64,000 bases of DNA, from positions 434,001-498,000 of the forward strand of contig NZ_JAKZLA010000002.1 in the NCBI RefSeq assembly GCF_022808775.1, written 5' to 3'. The notes under the pieces are model-generated. The model made no database searches and was not told the origin of the DNA. It saw only the letters and a program-made list of their open reading frames with translations. Of the stretch, positions 56,779 to 64,000 are shown piece after piece. Every line of letters starts with the position of its first letter. Within the stretch, counting starts at the first letter, position 1. The position numbers and the translations under genes were made by a program. This stretch comes from Geothrix terrae (GTDB lineage: Bacteria; Acidobacteriota; Holophagae; Holophagales; Holophagaceae).

Positions 56779-59700
56779 ATGACCACCCTCGACACGCTCC
56801 TCCGCGACAAGGTGCTGCTGCTGGACGGCGGCATGGGGACGCAGATCTTCGCCCGCACGCCCACGGTGGAGGACTATGGCGGTGCGACCCTGGAAGGCTG
56901 CGTGGACCTGCTGACGGAGCGACGGCCCCAGTGGATCCGCGAGATCCACGAGAGCTATTTCAACGCGGGGGCCGATGCGGTGGAGACCAACACCTTCGGC
57001 GCGAACCCGCTGGTGCTCGGCGAGTTCGGCCTGGCGGACAAGGCCTATGCGCTGAACGTGCAGGCGGCCTCTCTCGCGAAGGAGGTGGCCCGCAGCTTCG
57101 ACCGGTCCCGCTTCGTCATCGGCTCCGTGGGCCCCGGCACCAAGCTCATCACCCTGGGCCACGTGAGGTACGCCGACCTGCTGGCCTCGTACCGCGTGCA
57201 GATGGACGGCCTGCTGGACGGCGGTGCCGACGCCATCCTCATCGAGACCTGCCAGGACCTGGGCCAGATCAAGGTGGCCGTGCGCGCCGCCCGGGAAGCC
57301 ATGGCCGCGAAACAGCGGAAGGTCCCGCTCTGGGTCCAGGCCACCGTGGAGACCACGGGCACGCTGCTGGTGGGGTCTGACATCGCCGCCGTGCTCACCA
57401 GCGTGGAGCCCCTGGGCATCGACGTGCTGGGCCTCAACTGCGCGACGGGTCCCGATGAGATGCACCAGCACCTGCAGACCCTCTGCGAGGCCAGCCCCTT
57501 CCCCATCAGCTGCCTGCCCAACGCGGGCCTGCCGGAAAATGTGGCCGGCCAGGTGGTCTACCCGCTGGATCCGGCCGCCTTCGCCCCCAAGGTGCTGCAC
57601 GCCGCCTCGGAGTTCGGCCTCGCCATCCTGGGCGGCTGCTGCGGCACCACGCCGGACCACATCCGCGCCCTGGCGCCCGGCGTGGCGAAGCTGAACCCGC
57701 CGAAGCGCGCGCCGAAGCTCGAGCGCAGCGCCGCCAGCCTCTACCAGAGCGTGGCCCTCAAGCAGGAACCCGCGCCCCTCATCGTGGGCGAGCGCACCAA
57801 CGCGAACGGGTCGAAGAAGTTCCGCGACCTGCTGGCCGCCGAGGACTGGGACGGGATGATCGCCCTGGCCAAGGAGCAGCAGAAGGAGGGCGCCCACCTG
57901 CTGGACCTCTGCGTGGCCTACGTGGGCCGCGACGAGGTGCGCGACGCGGATGAGCTGCTGGGCCGCCTGGTCTCCCAGATCACCCTGCCCCTGGTCATCG
58001 ACAGCACCGAGGTTCCGGTCCTCGAGAAGGCCCTCCAGCGCAGCCCCGGCAAGTGCGTGGTGAACTCCATCAACTTCGAGGATGGCGAGGGCAAGGCCCG
58101 GAAGATCCTGGACCTGTGCAGGACCTACGGCGCGGCCGTGGTGGCGCTCACCATCGACGAGCGGGGCATGGCCAAGACCCGCGACGAGAAGCTCGAGGTG
58201 GCCAGGCGACTGCATGCCCTGGTGGTGGGCGAGTACGGGATGGATCCCGGCGACCTGATCATCGATCCGCTGACTTTCACCCTGGGCAGCGGCGACGAGA
58301 CCTTCCGGGGCTCCGCCGTGGAGACCCTGGAGGCCCTGCGGCTCATCAAGGCCGAGCTACCGGGCGTGATGACCATGCTCGGCGTGAGCAACGTGAGCTT
58401 CGGCCTGAATCCCGCGGCGCGCCACGTGCTCAACGCCCTCATGCTCTACCACGGCGTGAAGCACGGCCTGGACATGGCCATCTTCAACGCCTCGAAGGTG
58501 CTCCCCGTCGCGAAGATCGATCCCGAGGACCGCCGCATGGTCGAGGACCTGATCTTCGACCGGCGGCGCGAGGGTTACGACCCGCTCAAGGCCGTCCTGG
58601 CCCGCTTCTGCGACCGGAAGGCCACCCTTGCCGACGACCACCGGGCCGACCTGCCCGTGCTGGAGCGCCTGCACCGCGGCATCCTCGATGGCGAGAAGCA
58701 GGCCATCCTGGCGGACGTGGACGAGGCCCTGAAGGGCCACGATCCGCTGAAGCTCATCAACGAGGTGCTGCTGGGCGCCATGAAGGTGGTGGGCGAGCGC
58801 TTCGGCTCCGGCGAGATGCAGCTGCCCTTCGTGCTGGAGAGTGCCGAGGCCATGAAGGCCGCCATCAAGCGCATCGAACCGCACCTGCCCCGGGAGTCCA
58901 CCTACCAGAAGGGCCGCATCCTCCTGGCCACCGTGAAGGGCGACGTCCACGACATCGGTAAGAACCTGGTGGACATCATCCTCAGCAACAACGGCTTCGA
59001 GGTGAAGAACCTGGGGATCAAGCAGCCCATCGAGTCCATCCTCAAGGAGTTGGAGGCCTGGCCGGCGGACGCCATCGGCCTCTCGGGCCTGCTGGTGAAA
59101 TCCACCGTGATCATGAAGGAGAACCTGCACTTCCTGGAGGAGCAGGCGCAGCGCGTGCCCGTCATCCTGGGCGGCGCGGCCCTCACCCGCGACTACGTGG
59201 AAGGCGACTGCCGCCGGTCCTATTCCGGCGCAGTGCTCTACGCGGAGGACGCCTTCGAGGGCCTGCGGCACATGCAGGCGTTGGTTTCGGGTGATGCCAG
59301 CGTGCCGGCCCCTGCGCCAGCCGCGTCCGCGGCGGGCGATATCAAAATCCTGAAGCGAGGGGGCGCTGCGGTGCCGCTCACAGAAGCGAGCCAGAGCAGC
59401 TGGGTGCGCCATGACGCGCCCTCGCCGGAGCCGCCCTTCTGGGGCGTGCGGGAGATCGAGGACGCACCCGTGGACCTCTTCGAGCACCTGGACGAGTTCG
59501 CCCTGGTGCGGAACCGCTGGGGCTTCAGCCAGGGCAGCCAGGGTGACGAGGCCTTCGCGGCCGTGCTGCGGGACAAGGCCGAACCCCAGCTGGCGCGCTG
59601 GAAGGAGCGCCTTGCGGCCGACCCGGTCTTCCAGCCGAAGGCCCGCTACGGCTACTTCCCCGTGCGGGCCGAGGGCGACGCGCTGCGCGTGCTCGATCCC

Positions 59701-60201
59701 GCGGATGGGTCCCGCACCCTCGCCGTGCTCGGGTTCCCGCGCCAGAGCGCGGGCCGCCGCCTCTGCATCGCGGACTTCTTCCGGGCCGACGCCACCGACG
59801 TGCTGGCCCTCCAGCTCGTCACGCTGGGCCAGGCCGCCGCGGACCATGCGGCGAAGCTCTACCGGGAGGACGGCTATGCGGACTACTTCGCCTTCCACGG
59901 CCTCGCCACGGAGCTGACGGAGGCCTACGCCGAGCGCGTCCACGCCCGCATCCGCCGGGAGCTGGGCATCCACCACAAGGACCTTCCCGGCCGCGCCCTC
60001 TTCGCCCAGGGCTACCAGGGCTCCCGCTATTCCTACGGGTACCCGGCCTGCCCCGACCTGGAAGGCAACGGCCCCATCCTCGACCTGCTGCGTGGCGCCG
60101 AGATCGGCGTCCACCTCAGCGACAGCCACCAGATGGACCCCGAGTACAGCACCAGCGCCCTCGTGGCCTGGCATCCCCAGGCGCGGTACTTCTCGGTCTG
60201 A
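56779..60201 (+). CDS. metH: Cobalamin-dependent methionine synthase
   Basis: A 1140-residue four-module MetH. Homocysteine domain with Cys221 (GLNCATG) and Cys287-Cys288 (GGCCGTTPDHI) as zinc ligands; methyl-THF (pterin) domain about 330-600 (VGERTNANGSKKFRDLL); cobalamin domain with DVHDIGKNLV (the His that binds cobalt) near 720; and a C-terminal activation domain with RYSYGYPACPD near 1080 that binds SAM. It makes methionine in the cytoplasm from the methyl-THF produced two genes upstream, and is expected to be controlled by the same S-box. Confidence 0.97.
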   Translation: MTTLDTLLRDKVLLLDGGMGTQIFARTPTVEDYGGATLEGCVDLLTERRPQWIREIHESYFNAGADAVETNTFGANPLVLGEFGLADKAYALNVQAASLAKEVARSFDRSRFVIGSVGPGTKLITLGHVRYADLLASYRVQMDGLLDGGADAILIETCQDLGQIKVAVRAAREAMAAKQRKVPLWVQATVETTGTLLVGSDIAAVLTSVEPLGIDVLGLNCATGPDEMHQHLQTLCEASPFPISCLPNAGLPENVAGQVVYPLDPAAFAPKVLHAASEFGLAILGGCCGTTPDHIRALAPGVAKLNPPKRAPKLERSAASLYQSVALKQEPAPLIVGERTNANGSKKFRDLLAAEDWDGMIALAKEQQKEGAHLLDLCVAYVGRDEVRDADELLGRLVSQITLPLVIDSTEVPVLEKALQRSPGKCVVNSINFEDGEGKARKILDLCRTYGAAVVALTIDERGMAKTRDEKLEVARRLHALVVGEYGMDPGDLIIDPLTFTLGSGDETFRGSAVETLEALRLIKAELPGVMTMLGVSNVSFGLNPAARHVLNALMLYHGVKHGLDMAIFNASKVLPVAKIDPEDRRMVEDLIFDRRREGYDPLKAVLARFCDRKATLADDHRADLPVLERLHRGILDGEKQAILADVDEALKGHDPLKLINEVLLGAMKVVGERFGSGEMQLPFVLESAEAMKAAIKRIEPHLPRESTYQKGRILLATVKGDVHDIGKNLVDIILSNNGFEVKNLGIKQPIESILKELEAWPADAIGLSGLLVKSTVIMKENLHFLEEQAQRVPVILGGAALTRDYVEGDCRRSYSGAVLYAEDAFEGLRHMQALVSGDASVPAPAPAASAAGDIKILKRGGAAVPLTEASQSSWVRHDAPSPEPPFWGVREIEDAPVDLFEHLDEFALVRNRWGFSQGSQGDEAFAAVLRDKAEPQLARWKERLAADPVFQPKARYGYFPVRAEGDALRVLDPADGSRTLAVLGFPRQSAGRRLCIADFFRADATDVLALQLVTLGQAAADHAAKLYREDGYADYFAFHGLATELTEAYAERVHARIRRELGIHHKDLPGRALFAQGYQGSRYSYGYPACPDLEGNGPILDLLRGAEIGVHLSDSHQMDPEYSTSALVAWHPQARYFSV

Positions 60202-60233
60202 CCCCCACCCACCGATGGACCGGGGGCCAGTCC

Positions 60234-60740
60234 CTACTGGGCCCGCGCCTTGTCCATGACCTTCTGCCGAAGCTCCTGGAACTCCGCCTCGGAGATGAGT
60301 CCATCCTTTTTCAGCTTCTCCAATTTCTCCAGTTCGGTGCGCAGGTCGAATACGGGCGCGGCAGGCGAAGCCGCTCGCTCATCGGCGGCCACCTCACGCA
60401 CGTTCGGGCTGACCTTCACCCGCGTCTCCTGCGCCCTCGGGGAGGGCCGCCCGGCCTTCAGGTCTTCCAGGGTGCCGAAGGCGTCCACCCGGCCATTCAC
60501 GAGGCGGACGTACTGGGTTCGGCTGTTGATCTTGATGGCCCCGTACCGATCGTAGGCTTCGTACTCGAGCACTTCGGTGTCGTTGGTGACCGTCGTTCTG
60601 GAGGGCCCTCCCGCGCGCTCGAGCACCTCCTTCCTGGTCATCCCCACCCTGAGCTTCGTCACATCCAGATCCGGCTTGGTACAGCCCATGGAGACAACCG
60701 CGGGGAGGGCGATGATCAAAGCGGCGAGGCGGTGTTGCAT
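60234..60740 (-). CDS. Lipoprotein with SmpA/BamE-like fold and C-terminal SHOCT domain
   Basis: A 168-residue lipoprotein starting at 60740 (MQHRLAALIIALPAVVSMGC; Cys20 is the lipidated residue). DVTKLRVGMTRKEVLERAGG resembles the SmpA/BamE/OmlA motif of small outer-membrane-associated lipoproteins. The last about 35 residues (LEKLEKLKKDGLISEAEFQE) match the short SHOCT oligomerisation helix pair. The fusion is unusual. GGGAG lies 9 bases before the ATG; an open frame upstream covers the neighbouring gene in antisense and is not real. It is convergent with metH. Confidence 0.82.
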   Translation of the reverse strand: MQHRLAALIIALPAVVSMGCTKPDLDVTKLRVGMTRKEVLERAGGPSRTTVTNDTEVLEYEAYDRYGAIKINSRTQYVRLVNGRVDAFGTLEDLKAGRPSPRAQETRVKVSPNVREVAADERAASPAAPVFDLRTELEKLEKLKKDGLISEAEFQELRQKVMDKARAQ

Positions 60741-60938
60741 GGTGAGGATCTCCCATCCGGGGCAGGCGGCCCGCGCGGGGGGCGGGGCCCGGTAAGAAGA
60801 GCAGTGTGGCAGAGGTGACCCTTCCGGGCAGCGGCCGGGAGGAAGCGGGTGCCCGGGGAGGATGGCTCGGTCCACAGTCGTGGCTGGGCACGTCGGCCCA
60901 TGCTCTAATGGTCGAGTGACCATGCACAGGAGGCGCCC

Positions 60939-62126
60939 ATGAGGCTGGCTCTGATGGGCGGATGTCTGCTGCTGGTGGGTCGGATGCTCCCGGGGCAAGC
61001 CGTGGTGGCCCTGGCGGACCGCCAGGAAGTCCTCCTGGAAGGCCAGGTGCTGCGGCGGACCGCGGCGGAACCCAAGTTCACGGCGGTCCCGGACCTGCCG
61101 GACTTCTGGCCCGGCCTGAAGCCCCTTGGGCGCATGGAAGTGGCCTGGGACGGATCGAAGGCCTATCAGGTGGACTTCACGGAAGACCGCCACCCGGTGG
61201 CCTGTTCCGGAAGAGCCCTCTTCACCGCTGGGGGAGAGCGCCAATGGTTCTGGACAGAACCGAAGATCCTGCCCGTCAAAGAAGGGGAAAGCTGGAAGCT
61301 CCTGGGGGCCTGGGAAGACAGCCTCCTGTTCCTCCGGGTGAGCCGGGACACCAAGGCAAAGCCTCAATCAGCCTCGTCTTCCAAGGGCGGGGCCCTGTCC
61401 CAGTGCCTGGTCCGGGTGGACCTCCTGACCGGTGAGACCGCGCAGCTCATGGAGGTGCAGGTCGGAAGCGATGCGCGCATGACCGCCGCGTTTTCCCGCG
61501 ATGCCTTCTACCTGTTCACGGCCACAGGGAAGGCCGTCCGTGTGCGGGTGGGCACGGAACCCTGGTCCGTGGACTCGCTCCACGCCAATGTCTGGGGCGA
61601 GGCCGGCATCACCTTGTGCAAAGACACAGGGGAATTCCAGAATCCATCCCTGTTCGGCAAAGCCTTTCTCGATGGAGACGGATCCATCCTGGTCCCGGCC
61701 CAGGTGTTCCTGCCCCTGGACCGTGCGGACATCGACCTCGCCTGGTCCAAGCTTCCCCAGCTCCGGAAGGCGGAACTCATCCAATCCGGCTTCTGGCCGG
61801 TACCGGCCGACAAGGAAGTCGGCTGGAAGGATGATGTGCGCTTCCTGAGGTTTGATCCTTCCACCACCCGATTCACCCAGGTGGACCGTTCCCGTTTCGA
61901 TCACCTGGTGGTGGAAGAGGAGAAGCCTTTCACGACCCGCCGGTTCGAGGTGATGGAGCCCACCCGGGCCTTCACCTCCGAAGGAGGCAGGATCCTGCCG
62001 CTGGAGAAGGCCTTGAGAACGGCCGTCCCCACACCAGCGCCCAACACCAGGCCCGCCACGACGATCGATCCCGCCTCCCGGCCCGGTCCAGCCGCCGCAA
62101 AGCGGGAGGAGCCGGTTCCTCTGTGA
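60939..62126 (+). CDS. Exported protein of unknown function
   Basis: A 395-residue protein with a hydrophobic N-terminus (MRLALMGGCLLLVGRMLPGQ) suggesting export. The middle has beta-rich segments (LLGAWEDSLLFLRVSRDTKA, FYLFTATGKAVRVRVGTEPW) reminiscent of a propeller but without a recognisable repeat. The last 40 residues are Pro/Ala/Thr-rich. AGGAGG precedes the ATG. No family or motif known to me. It is divergent from the SHOCT lipoprotein gene over a 198-bp gap and followed by a terminator. Confidence 0.72.
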   Translation: MRLALMGGCLLLVGRMLPGQAVVALADRQEVLLEGQVLRRTAAEPKFTAVPDLPDFWPGLKPLGRMEVAWDGSKAYQVDFTEDRHPVACSGRALFTAGGERQWFWTEPKILPVKEGESWKLLGAWEDSLLFLRVSRDTKAKPQSASSSKGGALSQCLVRVDLLTGETAQLMEVQVGSDARMTAAFSRDAFYLFTATGKAVRVRVGTEPWSVDSLHANVWGEAGITLCKDTGEFQNPSLFGKAFLDGDGSILVPAQVFLPLDRADIDLAWSKLPQLRKAELIQSGFWPVPADKEVGWKDDVRFLRFDPSTTRFTQVDRSRFDHLVVEEEKPFTTRRFEVMEPTRAFTSEGGRILPLEKALRTAVPTPAPNTRPATTIDPASRPGPAAAKREEPVPL

Positions 62127-62177
62127 AGACAACGAAAGGGGTTGCCATCCAGGTTGCCTGGCGTTACTGTTCTTCAC

Positions 62178-62200
62178 CGGCCCTTCGGGGCCGTTCTCTT
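62178..62200 (+). terminator. Terminator after the unknown exported gene
   Basis: CGGCCC / GGGCCG stem capped with a stable TTCG tetraloop and followed by TTCTCTT. It isolates the exported gene from the S-box leader that starts about 20 bases later. Confidence 0.75.
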
Positions 62201-62218
62201 ACGAGATCCTTGTCAGTT

Positions 62219-62340
62219 CCATAGCGAGTTATCCAGAAAGGTGGAGGGACGGGCCCTGTGAAACCTTGGCAACCTGCGAAAGCAAGGTGCCAATTCCTGC
62301 CGCGATTGAGCGATCAAGCGCGGAGAGATGTCGAGCTGTG
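62219..62340 (+). promoter_or_regulatory. SAM-I (S-box) riboswitch upstream of metY
   Basis: Core identical to the leader at 54455 over most of its length (AGAAAGGTGGAGGGA, GGCCCTGTGAAACC, TTGGCAACC, AAGGTGCCAATTCCTGCC), then GCGATTGAGCGATCAAGCGC as P4 and GAGAGATG. A true terminator follows (62362-62390), so this copy is predicted to act by premature termination when SAM is bound. Confidence 0.93.
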
Positions 62341-62361
62341 TCGAGCTGACGCAATCATCGA

Positions 62362-62390
62362 AGGGGGCCCGAGAAATCGGGCCCCCTTTT
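62362..62390 (+). terminator. Riboswitch terminator before metY
   Basis: GGGGGCCCGA / TCGGGCCCCC around a GAAA loop, followed by TTTT. Ten GC-rich pairs. It lies 69 bases before the metY start and is the expected off-state structure of the S-box. Confidence 0.9.
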
Positions 62391-62458
62391 GCTTTTCCTG
62401 GACTTGCTTGGACAGACGGGGCCTCGGCCTTTTCAACTTTGCTTTTTCAGGAGACGCC

Positions 62459-63763
62459 ATGAGCGCCACCCCCACGCCCCGCTTCGAGACCCTCGCCCTC
62501 CACGGGGGCCACAGCCCGGATTCGGACACCAAGAGCCGGGCCGTGCCCATCTACCAGACCACGAGCTACGTGTTCGACAGCACGGAGCACGGCGCGGCCC
62601 TCTTCAACCTGGAGGTGCCGGGAAACATCTACACCCGGATCATGAACCCCACCACGGCCGTGCTGGAGCAACGCGTGGCCCAGCTGGAGGGCGGCATCGG
62701 CGCCCTGGCCACGGCCTCGGGCCAGGCGGCCATCACGCTCACGCTCACCACCCTGCTCCGCGGCGGCGACCACGTGGTGGCCGGGAACAACCTCTATGGC
62801 GGCACCTACAACCTGCTGAGCCACACCCTGCCGCGGGCGGGCATCACCACCACCTTCGTGGATTCCACCAAGCCCGAGGCCTTCCGCGCCGCCCTCCGGC
62901 CCGAGACCCGCGCCATCTACATCGAGGCCGTGGGCAACCCCAAGCTGGACGTGCCCGACTTCGAGGCCATCGCCGCCATCGCCCACACAGCGGGCATCCC
63001 CCTCATCGTGGACAACACCCTGCCCAGCCCCTACCTGCTGAACCCCTTCAAGCTGGGCGCGGACATCGTGGTCCACAGCGCCACCAAGTACCTGGGCGGG
63101 CACGGCACTTCGGTGGCGGGCCTCATCGTGGACGGCGGCACCTTCGACTGGAAGAGCGGCAAGTTCCCGGAGTTCACCGAGCCCTTCGCCGCCTACCATG
63201 GCGCCATCCTGGCCGACCTGGCGGGCCCCGCGGCCTTCATCACCAAGGCCCGCATCGAGGGCCTGCGCGACACCGGCGCGGCGCTCAGCCCCTTCAACGC
63301 CTTCCTCATCCTCCAGGGCATCGAGACGCTGCACCTCCGCGTGGAGCGCCACGGCGCGAACGCCCTGGCCCTGGCCCAGTGGCTGGGGACGCATCCCAAG
63401 GTGGCCTGGGTGAACTACCCCGGCCTGCCCACCAGCCCGAACCACGCCGCGGCGGCCCGCTACTTCCGCAAGGGCGCGGGCTTCGGCGGCATTCTCACCT
63501 TCGGCCTCAAGCCCTCAGCATCGGGGGGCGGGCTGAAGGCCGGCGGGGCCGTCATCGACGCGGTCCAGCTCTTCTCGCGCCTGGCCAACCTGGGCGACGC
63601 CAAGAGCCTCATCATCCACCCCGCCACCACCACCCACGCCCAGCTGGCCGCCGAGGAGCGCGCGGCGACGGGCGTCACCGACGACCTGGTCCGCCTCTCC
63701 GTGGGCCTCGAGCACATCGACGACCTCATCGAGGACCTGGACCAGGCCCTGGCGAAAGCCTAG
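62459..63763 (+). CDS. metY: O-acetylhomoserine sulfhydrylase
   Basis: PLP enzyme of 434 residues of the Cys/Met metabolism family that makes homocysteine from O-acylhomoserine and sulfide. [12 protein letters not shown] carries the PLP lysine (210); [20 protein letters not shown] and [12 protein letters not shown] are family motifs; the length and the [11 protein letters not shown] insert fit MetY rather than MetB or MetC. AGGAGA lies 4 bases before the ATG. It follows the S-box and precedes metA by 14 bases, so both are SAM-controlled. Confidence 0.94.
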   Translation: MSATPTPRFETLALHGGHSPDSDTKSRAVPIYQTTSYVFDSTEHGAALFNLEVPGNIYTRIMNPTTAVLEQRVAQLEGGIGALATASGQAAITLTLTTLLRGGDHVVAGNNLYGGTYNLLSHTLPRAGITTTFVDSTKPEAFRAALRPETRAIYIEAVGNPKLDVPDFEAIAAIAHTAGIPLIVDNTLPSPYLLNPFKLGADIVVHSATKYLGGHGTSVAGLIVDGGTFDWKSGKFPEFTEPFAAYHGAILADLAGPAAFITKARIEGLRDTGAALSPFNAFLILQGIETLHLRVERHGANALALAQWLGTHPKVAWVNYPGLPTSPNHAAAARYFRKGAGFGGILTFGLKPSASGGGLKAGGAVIDAVQLFSRLANLGDAKSLIIHPATTTHAQLAAEERAATGVTDDLVRLSVGLEHIDDLIEDLDQALAKA

Positions 63764-63777
63764 GGGGAGTCCCGCCC

Positions 63778-64000
63778 ATGCCCGTCAAGGTTCCCGACAC
63801 CCTGCCCGCCCGCGGCGTCCTGGAGGCGGAGAATGTGTTCCTGATGGAAGAGCACCGCGCCCTCCAGCAGGACATCCGCCCCCTCCGCATCGCCATCCTC
63901 AACCTGATGCCCACGAAGATCGCCACGGAGACCCAGCTCCTGCGCCTGCTGGGCAACTCCCCCCTGCAGGTGGAGGTGACGCTGCTCCACATGGCCTCCC
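63778..64000 (+). CDS. metA: Homoserine O-acyltransferase MetA (partial)
   Basis: First 74 residues are present before the window ends. [51 protein letters not shown] and [17 protein letters not shown] closely match MetA. It acylates homoserine for the sulfhydrylase upstream. Whether it uses acetyl- or succinyl-CoA depends on a residue beyond the edge; pairing with MetY favours acetyl-CoA. Not truncated biologically as far as can be seen. Confidence 0.92.
   Translation, partial: MPVKVPDTLPARGVLEAENVFLMEEHRALQQDIRPLRIAILNLMPTKIATETQLLRLLGNSPLQVEVTLLHMAS

Overview
This is a G+C-rich, gene-dense window from a Gram-negative bacterium. It encodes a LamB-type porin, several lipoproteins, an outer-membrane beta-barrel and a periplasmic maltose-binding protein. 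Gene content and order suggest an Acidobacteriota relative, perhaps Holophagae/Geothrix-like; this is inferred from gene flavour, with no rRNA in the window to confirm it. The features used are a split F-type ATP synthase operon with two b-type subunits, short-form glucan phosphorylase, MetH and HMT-MTHFR behind S-box leaders, and DUF4097 and M16 genes.

Layout. (1) 1-15002, minus strand: an eleven-gene alpha-glucan/maltose operon running, in transcription order, alpha-glucosidase, lamB, lipoprotein amylase, malK, malE, malF, malG, a secreted lone CBM41 domain, a MalS-like amylase, glucan phosphorylase and a lipoprotein pullulanase cut by the window edge. Glucokinase and a LacI-family repressor are divergent. 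Two LacI-type palindromes and a candidate promoter lie between the two units. (2) 17595-25367: a DUF4097 repeat protein, two M16-like proteins that both lack the zinc motif, purC, a TPR protein, a small outer-membrane protein, an MBL-fold hydrolase and a lone Hpt protein. (3) 25462-31755, minus strand: ATP synthase genes atpC-D-G-A-H-F-F' without atpB/atpE. (4) 31951-32681: tRNA-Val and tRNA-Asp, a terminator, and about 200-bp direct repeats that carry inverted copies of the tRNA-Asp 3' end. (5) 32858-40572: a small membrane protein, der, a secreted M4 protease behind an AT-rich leader, recN and an amidohydrolase. (6) 40755-47275: a MocR regulator divergent from a rhodanese/ATP-grasp/PLP-decarboxylase cluster, then a cysteine-synthase-like gene overlapping a lone E1-beta gene. 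(7) 47353-54387: a tightly overlapping five-gene operon (GH-like protein, TPR plus beta-barrel, receiver, HEAT-repeat membrane protein, GT2 synthase) that looks like a synthase-dependent exopolysaccharide system. (8) 54455-64000: methionine supply. One S-box riboswitch precedes HMT-MTHFR, a 2Fe-2S ferredoxin and metH; a second precedes metY and metA.

How the genes work together. The glucan locus covers extracellular debranching and hydrolysis, porin uptake, ABC import, cytosolic hydrolysis or phosphorolysis, and glucose phosphorylation, under a local repressor. The two S-box leaders put sulfhydrylation, homoserine acylation, methyl-folate formation and homocysteine methylation under SAM control. 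The best candidates for undescribed biology are the 47-54 kb polysaccharide operon, the 40.7-45.2 kb MocR/ATP-grasp/decarboxylase cluster, the tRNA-derived repeats at 32.1-32.7 kb, and conserved-looking proteins that have lost key metal ligands (the M16 pair and the HMT domain).
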